13,386 nucleotides of DNA, taken from CAJQND01 sp051010055 (GTDB lineage Bacteria; Pseudomonadota; Alphaproteobacteria; Rhizobiales; CAJQND01). Positions within the stretch are counted from its first letter, which is position 1, and every line of letters starts with the position of its first letter. A program made the position numbers and the translations under genes. The notes beneath the pieces are model-generated. The model had not been told where the DNA came from, did not search any database, and saw nothing but the letters and a program-made list of their open reading frames with translations. Below, piece by piece: positions 1 through 6,215 of this stretch. The stretch is from positions 1-13,386 of the forward strand of contig JBPCVY010000213.1 in NCBI GenBank assembly GCA_051010055.1. The letters run 5' to 3'.

Positions 1-681
1 GTGAGTTATGCGTTCCCAACTTTCACGGAAACCATGTCTGCATTGGTGGCGATGACTATGGATGGCACCATATTCACCGCTTATGCCGAAACTCTGAAAC
101 CGCTCATGGTCGGCGTTGCAATTTCTGCGTTCTTCGGCATCGGACTGGGCTTGTGGATCGGGTTAAGCAGCAGGTTTGACTGGCTCTTTTCCCCGATTTT
201 TATCGTGATGCAGTCTGCCCCTCTGGCAGCCCTGATACCGCTTCTTGTCATGGCCTATGGCATTGGCCTCACGTCCAAGGTTTTCGTGGTTTGCATCATG
301 GCAATGCCGGTGATTGTTCTGAACACCGGAGGTGCGGTGAGGAACACTCCATCTTCACTAAAGGAAATGGGGCGTTCCTTCCTGGGCACCGAAACCGATA
401 TTATCTTGAAAATCGTCATACCGGCGGCCTCACCGATTATTTTCTCGGGTTTAAGGCTCGGTATCTCTGCCGGGTTCATCGGCGCCATTTTGTCGGAGCT
501 TAAAATCACGCCGACCGGTGTTGGCGACATCATAACTTACAGCCGTTCAATCGCAGATTACCCAAGCATGTATGCTGCGATTTTCTCCATAATCCTTCTC
601 GCAGTGTTGTTCTTGAACTTACTCGAAAAGTTCGAAGGCATACTCTTTAAAGGGAATAATCGTGGTTATGTTACAGACTAA
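1..681 (+). CDS. ABC transporter permease, NitT/TauT type (5' end outside window)
   Basis: This is an inner-membrane permease of a NitT/TauT (SsuC/TauC-like, BPD_transp_1) importer. The visible 226 residues contain several hydrophobic segments (about 33-55, 62-84, 90-108, 147-165 and 191-208). Between residues 119 and 154 lies the cytoplasmic EAA coupling loop, with EMGRSFLG followed by PAASPIIFSGLRLG, which docks onto the ATPase. Family members usually have 250-270 residues and an extra N-terminal membrane segment. Here the sequence opens directly in the 'FPTFTETMSAL' region that normally follows that segment, so the GTG at base 1 is probably an internal codon and the true start lies upstream. 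The 3' end overlaps the ATPase gene by 20 bp, which points to translational coupling. The substrate cannot be told from the sequence. Confidence 0.9.
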   Translation: MSYAFPTFTETMSALVAMTMDGTIFTAYAETLKPLMVGVAISAFFGIGLGLWIGLSSRFDWLFSPIFIVMQSAPLAALIPLLVMAYGIGLTSKVFVVCIMAMPVIVLNTGGAVRNTPSSLKEMGRSFLGTETDIILKIVIPAASPIIFSGLRLGISAGFIGAILSELKITPTGVGDIITYSRSIADYPSMYAAIFSIILLAVLFLNLLEKFEGILFKGNNRGYVTD

Positions 682-1468
682 CGAAATGCACGCTCCGCAC
701 GATGAAACAGAAGTGGATTATGCGGTCACCGCCCACAATGTTTCGAAAAACTATGACAATGTTGAAGCGCTGAAAAACCTGTCGCTGGACTTCCCGCGCG
801 GTCAGCTCACATCGCTTCTTGGACCTTCCGGGTGCGGAAAGACAACCTTGCTGAAAATAATCGCCGGGCTTTTGAAGCCGACCGCTGGCGAGGTGCAGGT
901 CAATGGCGAAACAGTTACCGGGCCGGGGCCGGACCGTGCCTTCGTTTTCCAGGATTTTGCGCTTTTGCCGTGGGCAAGCGTGATCCGCAATGTGGCTTTT
1001 GGGCTGGAACTGCGTGGTGTTGCCAAATCAGAGCGCGAGGCCATTGCCAAGAAATACATCGACTATGTTGGCTTGGCCGGTTTCGAAAACAGCTATCCGC
1101 ATGAGCTTTCCGGTGGCATGCGGCAAAGGGTGGGGCTTGCCCGCGCCTTGTCGGTGGATGCGGAAGTTCTGTTGATGGATGAGCCGTTTTCGGCGGTTGA
1201 TGAACAAACCAGGCGCAAGTTTCAGGAAGATTTGCTGTCGCTTGTTCAAGACGAAAGTAAGACGTTTATCTTCGTCACCCATTCCATTGAGGAGGCAGTT
1301 TACGTCTCCGATCAGATTGCGATTTTGCTTCCCAGGCCAAGCCGGGTTTCAGAGATCATCCGACCCAGCGGCTTCCGGCACAAGGGAGCAGACAATATCC
1401 GGCGCGACTCTGAATACCTCGACATTGTCGACAAAATTTGGGCCTCACTAAAGAGCTATGTGGAATAG
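662..1468 (+). CDS. ABC transporter ATP-binding protein, NitT/TauT type
   Basis: This is the cytoplasmic ATPase that powers the importer formed with the flanking permeases. All core motifs are intact in its 268 residues: Walker A GPSGCGKTT (54-62), Q-loop glutamine in VFQD (97), signature LSGGMRQR (149-156), Walker B VLLMDEPF (169-176) and the H-loop histidine (207). Length and motif order fit the SsuB/TauB/NrtD family. GTG at 662 is preferred as the start because an AGGGA lies about 6 bases before it. ATG at 668 is the alternative and would shorten the protein by two residues. The gene overlaps the 3' end of the upstream permease and is followed after 9 bp by a second permease, so the three form one operon. 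Its role as an importer ATPase is certain at family level; the substrate is unknown. Confidence 0.95.
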   Translation: MVMLQTNEMHAPHDETEVDYAVTAHNVSKNYDNVEALKNLSLDFPRGQLTSLLGPSGCGKTTLLKIIAGLLKPTAGEVQVNGETVTGPGPDRAFVFQDFALLPWASVIRNVAFGLELRGVAKSEREAIAKKYIDYVGLAGFENSYPHELSGGMRQRVGLARALSVDAEVLLMDEPFSAVDEQTRRKFQEDLLSLVQDESKTFIFVTHSIEEAVYVSDQIAILLPRPSRVSEIIRPSGFRHKGADNIRRDSEYLDIVDKIWASLKSYVE

Positions 1469-1477
1469 GCGCTTGCT

Positions 1478-2230
1478 ATGAAAGTTTTTGGCTATCAGCT
1501 ACCGGGCATGTCTTCGCTGATTTTGTGGGGGCTGTTGTGGGAAATCGTTGGGCGCCTGGGGGTGACGTTTTTTGTCCCTCCGCTTTCAGAAGTCCTGCAA
1601 ACGCTGTTTTCTGTAATCGGTACGCCGGCATTCCAGAAAGCGATGTGGGAAACCGCCTATGCCTTCCTGATGGGCGTGACGGCTGCCATCGTCATCGGAT
1701 TACCTGTTGGCATTATGATGGGCAGGTACCGTCTATTGGACGAGCTGTTATTGCCGTGGGTGAACATTTTCCTCAGCGCACCCCTCACCGCGCTGGTGCC
1801 CGTTCTGATGGTTCTGTTCGGGTTTGGCATGAAAGCCATTGTGATCACCACAACGCTTTTTGCGATTTGGATCATCATCCTCAATGCGCGTGCGGGCGTT
1901 ATGCAAATCAACCGATCGTTGGTTGAAATGGCAGATTCGTTCGGCGCATCTCCGATGGATGCCTTTACCAAAGTCTATTTTTGGGCGGCCCTGCCGGAAA
2001 TTCTGGGCGGTGTGCGAATAGGCGTTATACGGGCGGTAAAAGGCGTCATCATCGGCCAGCTTTTGATTTCGATCGTTGGCTTCGGCGCTCTCTTCGAAGT
2101 CTATTCGGCGAACTTCCTCATGACGCACTTCTGGGCGGTTCTGCTCGTACTTTTCGCCATGGCATTCACCATTTCCGAGCTCCTCGCCTATCTTGAACGG
2201 CAGGTGTCCTACTACGCAGCAAAGCGCTGA
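1478..2230 (+). CDS. ABC transporter permease, NitT/TauT type (second permease)
   Basis: This second inner-membrane permease of the cassette is full length at 250 residues. It has an N-terminal membrane segment (about 12-32), then VPPLSEVLQTL, the usual stretch before the conserved domain, then further membrane segments to about 235. The EAA coupling loop is clear at 149-182, with EMADSFGASPMDAF and ALPEILGGVRIG. It lies 9 bp after the ATPase stop, with only a weak ribosome binding site, so translation is probably coupled. Two different permease genes flanking one ATPase suggest a heterodimeric channel rather than the usual SsuC/TauC homodimer. The gene ends 16 bp before the convergent FAH-family gene, with no obvious intrinsic terminator in the gap. 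Confidence 0.93.
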   Translation: MKVFGYQLPGMSSLILWGLLWEIVGRLGVTFFVPPLSEVLQTLFSVIGTPAFQKAMWETAYAFLMGVTAAIVIGLPVGIMMGRYRLLDELLLPWVNIFLSAPLTALVPVLMVLFGFGMKAIVITTTLFAIWIIILNARAGVMQINRSLVEMADSFGASPMDAFTKVYFWAALPEILGGVRIGVIRAVKGVIIGQLLISIVGFGALFEVYSANFLMTHFWAVLLVLFAMAFTISELLAYLERQVSYYAAKR

Positions 2231-2246
2231 AGAAAGCTGGGCAAAG

Positions 2247-2933
2247 TTAGGTCACTTTGGCGTAAAGCTCGCCGATGCCTTCGATATGCCCGTGCAACAC
2301 ATCGCCTTTTTCAACCGGTCCTACGCCCGACGGCGTGCCCGTCATGATGATGTCGCCCGGGGCCAGTTCGAACAGGCCGGACAAGTAGGAAATGGTTTCT
2401 GGAATTTTCCAGATCAATTGGTTAAGGTCGCCTTCCTGGCGTATTTCGCCATTGATCTTGAGCCAGATCGCCCCGCTGTCCGGGTGGCCGATTTCGCTTG
2501 CAGGCACAAGCTCACTGCAGGGTGCTGAGCGCTCAAATGCCTTTCCGATTTCCCAGGGCCTGCCGGCTTTTTTCATCTCGCCTTGCAAATCGCGGCGGGT
2601 CATATCAAGGCCAACCGCATAGCCGTAGACGCATTCGAGCGCCTTTTCGACGGGAATATTTGTACCGCCTGACGATAAAGCAACAACCAGCTCAATTTCA
2701 TGATGAACGTCGCTCGTTTTGTCCGGATAAGGAAAGTCCCCGTTTCCAGCAACGAGGTTGTCGGGGTTTTTCTGAAAAAAGAACGGGTCTTCACGATCAG
2801 GGTCATGACCCATTTCGATGGCGTGTGCTGCATAGTTGCGGCCGACACAATAAACCCGGCGCACCGGAAAGACATTGTCGGTTCCACGCACCGGCAAACT
2901 CACCGCGTGTGGAGGTTGAATGACTGTTCCCAT
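2247..2933 (-). CDS. Fumarylacetoacetate hydrolase family protein (fumarylpyruvate hydrolase-like)
   Basis: This is a predicted cytoplasmic metal-dependent C-C hydrolase of the FAH superfamily, 228 residues long, the size of the short single-domain members. The N-terminal RRVYCVGRNYAAHA (25-38) is typical of fumarylpyruvate hydrolases and acylpyruvases. Metal ligands are visible as E79 and E81 in HHEIEL and D110 in GLDMTRRD, with a conserved lysine at 131 and TGTPSGVG at 198-205. Substrates of this subgroup include fumarylpyruvate from the gentisate route and other acylpyruvates. No gentisate or other ring-cleavage genes are nearby, so the substrate is open. The ATG at 2931-2933 follows AGGAG at about 11 bases and a second AGGA right next to the start. 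It converges on the ABC operon. Confidence 0.9.
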   Translation of the reverse strand: MGTVIQPPHAVSLPVRGTDNVFPVRRVYCVGRNYAAHAIEMGHDPDREDPFFFQKNPDNLVAGNGDFPYPDKTSDVHHEIELVVALSSGGTNIPVEKALECVYGYAVGLDMTRRDLQGEMKKAGRPWEIGKAFERSAPCSELVPASEIGHPDSGAIWLKINGEIRQEGDLNQLIWKIPETISYLSGLFELAPGDIIMTGTPSGVGPVEKGDVLHGHIEGIGELYAKVT

Positions 2934-3251
2934 TCCTATTTCAACTCCTGCGTTTTCGTCGTTTTGGCAATGCCCGCAAAGCGGGTCGTAGAAGTTGAGA
3001 TACTAACTTCACACAAGGCTGTCCACATCTTATCCGGAATTCGCGGCAAGTTTCGCGCTGCGAAAATTTTTTGAATTTTTTAGATTGCGGATTAGAAATA
3101 GTTCGATCGAGGTTCTTTGCCATTGCGAGGATGTAAATCTTAGGCGATTGAATACTTACGCACCAGATTTACATTACTTACAACAGGTATCCAATTTAAA
3201 CGCAAACCTGGGAAAGCATTCTACTTCAAGCTCTGAATAGTCCGCATTTCT
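2934..3251. other. Gene-free region between FAH gene and autotransporter remnant
   Basis: This stretch of 318 bp has no convincing coding sequence on either strand. It is A/T-rich next to its neighbours. It should contain the promoter of the FAH gene on the minus strand, but I cannot pick convincing -35/-10 boxes. It holds a perfect 10-bp inverted repeat at 3131-3174 (listed separately) and a 6-bp hairpin at 3051-3065. A small CCCGC/GCGGG palindrome lies near 2973-2985. Confidence 0.6.
3131..3174. repeat. Perfect 10-bp inverted repeat, 24-bp spacer
   Basis: ATGTAAATCT at 3131-3140 is the exact reverse complement of AGATTTACAT at 3165-3174. Inside the spacer, GCG and CGC can add three pairs beyond a 3x3 internal loop, giving a long imperfect stem-loop. 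It lies about 78 bp beyond the stop of the autotransporter barrel on the minus strand. No T-tract follows on either strand, so a standard intrinsic terminator is unlikely. It could be an operator, an mRNA 3' stabiliser or a remnant of a mobile element end. Confidence 0.5.
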
Positions 3252-4013
3252 CTAGTTGTTTACTAAACCTTCACCGAAGTTATACCGCACTCCCACCATT
3301 CCGGTAACCGTATAGAAATCACTGTTGAATTTCGAGCCGGCCTTCACAAACATTGACGTCTGTTGGTCCATCATCCAGTTGAAATAACCTGTTACTTCAC
3401 CAAACACCCCATCGATGTTATCCGTAGCGACGAAATTCTGACCATTCGAGCGAATTGAAGTGACATAGTTTCCTTCAAACTCATTCCATACTCGTCCCAC
3501 GATCGACAACTCAGTGAGCCCACCGTCTTCTGTTCGCCATCCGGTACCCGCCCGAGCACCGCCGCCAAGCCTCACACTTGATACGTCGTTGAAGAGCACT
3601 GTCGAACCAGCAATGTTGTATGGATCTATGTCCGACTCCAACCAAACAAAACTCGCTACTGGTTCAATGAAGCCGTTTTCATCGCCCATCCGATATCCGG
3701 TGTCAGCAACGATACCATAATTGAAGACATCTGAGCTTGAAGACCCGACTGTCGGCAGCTTGTACTTTAGGTCCATAACATCGACCTTGCCGAGCAGATC
3801 GAAGAAAAATCCATTATTTAGAAAAGTGACGTAACCACCAAACTGACCGCCGGATATTTCCGATTTGGACCGCGAAACGTCAAAATTCACATCAGAACTA
3901 ATATAACCGCCGAATCCACCGAAAAGGATGGTTGTTCCATCAACCTCTGAACCAAAGTCCGGTCGCTTCAATTGATGCATTTTGGACTGCGCCGGCAATC
4001 CGAGAAGGTTCAA
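3252..4013 (-). CDS. Autotransporter beta-barrel domain fragment
   Basis: This is the C-terminal translocator domain of an autotransporter. The frame spans 253 codons, but genuine family similarity starts near residue 19 (DFGSEVDGTTILFGGFGGY). It then runs as alternating amphipathic strands such as SGGQFGGYVTFLNNGFFFDL and SVRLGGGARAGTGWR. It ends in VGVRYNFGEGLVNN, close to the aromatic-rich end expected of barrels, although the very last residues are not the usual terminal F or W. The domain normally has about 255-300 residues, and this copy lacks the first strand or strands. The first 18 codons overlap the passenger frame and are probably not native. The TTG start given here has no ribosome binding site, so this part is unlikely to be made as a separate protein. 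It would need fusion to the passenger to function. Confidence 0.75.
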   Translation of the reverse strand: MNLLGLPAQSKMHQLKRPDFGSEVDGTTILFGGFGGYISSDVNFDVSRSKSEISGGQFGGYVTFLNNGFFFDLLGKVDVMDLKYKLPTVGSSSSDVFNYGIVADTGYRMGDENGFIEPVASFVWLESDIDPYNIAGSTVLFNDVSSVRLGGGARAGTGWRTEDGGLTELSIVGRVWNEFEGNYVTSIRSNGQNFVATDNIDGVFGEVTGYFNWMMDQQTSMFVKAGSKFNSDFYTVTGMVGVRYNFGEGLVNN

Positions 4014-6072
4014 ATGCAGGCAAACCTAGCCGGCTTTGAAGTTCATGTACTTGGCCATCCAGAAATAGGTCATATATGAACAAACCTTTTTCGATAGGAC
4101 CATCGGTCAGTTGGAAATGTGATTCGGCTGTTGATCCTCCGACCTCCACAACAGGAATGCCGTCAGGATTTAATGCACCTGTTCCCGAATTGACGTCTAT
4201 GACAGTTACGTTGGTCAAACCAGAAGTATTGCCTCCGATCGCGAGAACATCTGCCTTAGAACCTGGTCCACCGAGGAAAGCATCAACTTGCAGTTCGCCT
4301 CCATTGCCATTGTAATTTCCTGATGTCTCCAAACGGTCGAACTGCGTTGAGTTATCGCCTACAATTTGATCACTCAAATTGATCACACCCGAATTGTTAA
4401 GCTGCTCAAGACCATTGAAAACCGTCGTCTCAGCAACTCCGGCCTGATTAGCTGCCGTCACTGTGTCGAAGTTGTTTAAAGTATCGTCGCCGCCGCCAAA
4501 ATCGCTGGTTCCTCCAGTAATCCAGTTAGCGAGGTTGTTAAATACATCAGAAAGGGCGCCAGTTTTTATGAAACCAAGGATCGTATCATTGTTGTCAATC
4601 GTGGTCGGGCCGCCTGAGGTTTCAATTGCAAGCAAACTATCTTGCACTGTCGGGTCGTCGACCCTGCCATTGTAGTTCTCTATTTGACCGTTGTTGGTGA
4701 TGTTGATAGCACCGCCGGTACTGTTGGCAAGAATGCCTGCATTGCTGCCTTCTGTTGATCCATTCGCTTCGATGTTGGTTTCACCATTTTCAGCCGATGT
4801 GAGAATACCATTGCCAACCTTGCCGAGAACCAGCTTGCCCGGCTCCGTCGTCACGTCAACTGCACCGCCACCAGTGGTCGAAGCCTCAATGCCATCGCCG
4901 CCTTCTCCAGTCACAGTATCCTTCGCCGTCACCGAAACGTTGGCACCCTGGCTATCAGCGTTGATACCGTCTTCGGCCTTACCTAGCACCGCCTTTTCAG
5001 CCAATACAGTGATCTTGCCGAATCCGGTTGCTGTTGCGTCAATGCCATAGGCTGAGCCGGTTACCGTATCCTTGGCCGTAATATCAATTTCACCGCCAGT
5101 GCTTGTCGCCTCAATACCGTCACCCGACTGACCTTCTACCGGTCCCTGAGCCAGAATTGTCGTCTTGCCGTTTTCAGCCGATATGAGAATACCATTGCCA
5201 ACCTTGCCGAGAACCAGCTTGCCCGGCTCCGTTGTCACGTCAACTGTACCGCCACCAGTGGTCGAAGCCTCAATGCCATCGCCGCCTTCTCCGGTCACAG
5301 TATTCTTCGCCGTCACCGAAACGTATCCACCCTGGCTATCAGCGTTGATACCGTCTGCGGACTTTCCGAACACTGCTTTCTCGGCCAGAACCGTAATGTT
5401 TCCAGCATCAGTGGAAGTTGCGTCGATACCAAATTTTCCGCCAGTGACCGTATCTTTCGCCGTAATATCTATTTCGCCTGTGGTGCTACTCGATTGGATG
5501 CCGTCCTCGGCCGTACCATCTACACTGTCATTGGCAATAACCGTGGTCTTCCCAGTCGTTGCACTTGTGACAATACCGTTAAGGGCGCCAATTACCTCAC
5601 CGCCATCCTTCGAGACATCAGTCGTAATGGTAATCGCACCAAAGCCCGTTGCCGTGGATTTGATACCGTCACCCTTGACACCTTCTACCTTGCCGTCCGT
5701 CGAAACGGTCGTAGCGCCATTCTCCGCAGAGGTCAAAATGCCCGTGGCATCGCCCTTAACGTCCTTGTCAGCCGTAACCTTGACCGTGCCGCCACCAGTG
5801 GTCGAGGCTTCAATACCATCTCCACCAGATTGACCCTCAACAGTGTCCTTCGCGGTCACCTCAAAAGCGCCGCCTTTACTGTCAGCATTGATGCCATCGC
5901 CAGCCTTACCAAGAACTGCCTTTTCAGCGATTACAGTAATCTTGCCAGCGCCTGAAGCCGTCGCATCAATACCGTTCGTGCCGCCCGTCACCTTATCGTT
6001 GGCAGTGATTTTGGTTTCGCCCAACGTCATGTATTTTAAACCAGAACATGTCGCCACCTCCGTCAACGGCAA
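3940..6072 (-). CDS. Autotransporter passenger fragment with beta-helix repeats
   Basis: This 710-codon frame encodes a Thr/Gly/Asp/Ala-rich passenger built from rungs of about 20-22 residues of the type 'DGIEASTTGGG..VTA'. The rungs form higher-order units of about 128 residues, as in GEIDITAKDTVTG followed by GIDAT, AEKAV, DGINADSQG and GDGIEASTTGGG. From about residue 450 the pattern changes to the Asn/Gly-rich stretch and IYDLFLDG linker that precede barrels in this family. The N-terminus has no signal peptide. An in-frame TAA sits just upstream of the TTG at 6072. ATG at 6030 is a better candidate start and coincides with the point where repeat register begins. Exported adhesin-like surface proteins are the known role of the family. 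This copy should stay in the cytoplasm if made at all. Its base composition looks more A/T-rich than that of its neighbours. Confidence 0.8.
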   Translation of the reverse strand: MPLTEVATCSGLKYMTLGETKITANDKVTGGTNGIDATASGAGKITVIAEKAVLGKAGDGINADSKGGAFEVTAKDTVEGQSGGDGIEASTTGGGTVKVTADKDVKGDATGILTSAENGATTVSTDGKVEGVKGDGIKSTATGFGAITITTDVSKDGGEVIGALNGIVTSATTGKTTVIANDSVDGTAEDGIQSSSTTGEIDITAKDTVTGGKFGIDATSTDAGNITVLAEKAVFGKSADGINADSQGGYVSVTAKNTVTGEGGDGIEASTTGGGTVDVTTEPGKLVLGKVGNGILISAENGKTTILAQGPVEGQSGDGIEATSTGGEIDITAKDTVTGSAYGIDATATGFGKITVLAEKAVLGKAEDGINADSQGANVSVTAKDTVTGEGGDGIEASTTGGGAVDVTTEPGKLVLGKVGNGILTSAENGETNIEANGSTEGSNAGILANSTGGAINITNNGQIENYNGRVDDPTVQDSLLAIETSGGPTTIDNNDTILGFIKTGALSDVFNNLANWITGGTSDFGGGDDTLNNFDTVTAANQAGVAETTVFNGLEQLNNSGVINLSDQIVGDNSTQFDRLETSGNYNGNGGELQVDAFLGGPGSKADVLAIGGNTSGLTNVTVIDVNSGTGALNPDGIPVVEVGGSTAESHFQLTDGPIEKGLFIYDLFLDGQVHELQSRLGLPAFEPSRIAGAVQNASIEATGLWFRG
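4784..5357. repeat. Two near-identical DNA blocks, 384-bp period, inside the passenger
   Basis: Bases 4784-4973 match bases 5168-5357 with an offset of exactly 384 bp (128 codons). From 4801 to 4973 I count about seven mismatches in 173 positions. The flanking parts of the same 128-codon unit are much less alike. A third, more diverged copy of the shared 'GCCACCAGTG' rung lies at 5791-5800, 540 bp (180 codons) from the one at 5251. The blocks encode the TVTGEGGDGIEASTTGGG and TEPGKLVLGKVGNGIL rungs. Confidence 0.85.
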
Positions 6073-6175
6073 GCCGTGGGTTTATGTGGTCGATAGTTCA
6101 AATGGAAATGTGCGGTTGTGTGGACCTGAGGCTTGCGTGAGGGTGCGAAACCGCACTGTTGCACTAGCGCAGTAG
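6029..6175 (+). CDS. Possible small ORF or gene fragment, unknown function
   Basis: A 48-codon frame runs from the ATG at 6029 to TAG at 6173-6175 on the strand opposite to both neighbours. Its translation looks more protein-like than a random antisense frame: YFKPEHVATSVNGKPWVYVV followed by DSSNGNVRLCGPEACVRVRN. I see no ribosome binding site before the ATG. The frame is also open further upstream, into the antisense of the passenger repeats. It fills the gap between the 5' break of the autotransporter and the end of the acetoacetyl-CoA synthetase gene, so it may be the tail of a foreign gene joined there. I do not recognise the family, and it may be non-coding. Confidence 0.2.
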   Translation: MYFKPEHVATSVNGKPWVYVVDSSNGNVRLCGPEACVRVRNRTVALAQ

Positions 6176-6215
6176 ACCCGGTCAGGCTTTGTAAAAATCG
6201 TAGAAGCTGCGCCGT

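Larger units (their letters stand above)
3252..6072 (-). pseudogene. Broken autotransporter (type V secretion) gene, composite
   Basis: Taken together, the two fragments listed next are one autotransporter: a beta-helix passenger followed by a C-terminal outer-membrane beta-barrel. Three defects are visible. The passenger frame ends at a TGA just where the barrel should begin, while the barrel continues in another frame. About 40-80 residues that normally join passenger and barrel, including the first strand or strands, appear absent. The 5' end has no signal peptide and an in-frame TAA lies just upstream of the reading frame. The two open frames are otherwise free of stops over more than 2.7 kb, so the damage looks recent. 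That it is a pseudogene is an inference; sequencing error at one point could explain the frameshift but not the missing segments. Confidence 0.7.

Noticed and set aside
3051..3072. TTTCGC-GCT-GCGAAA hairpin followed by a T-run, like a + strand terminator
   Set aside because: No + strand gene lies upstream for it to end, the stem is only 6 bp with a 3-base loop, and the T-run lies in a generally A/T-rich stretch. Chance is likely.
3131..3174. Integron attC site
   Set aside because: The inverted arms lack the GTTRRRY / RYYYAAC core sites, and no cassette array or integrase is present.
5165..5833. Long + strand open frame (222 codons) opposite the passenger
   Set aside because: It is the antisense of the repeat-rich passenger; its Pro/Ser/Val-rich repetitive translation mirrors the repeats, as do the frames at 4691-5050 and 5494-5955.
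6143..6156. GTGCG-AAAC-CGCAC hairpin as the aacS terminator
   Set aside because: The stem is only 5 bp, no T-tract follows on the minus strand, and it lies within the possible + strand small frame.
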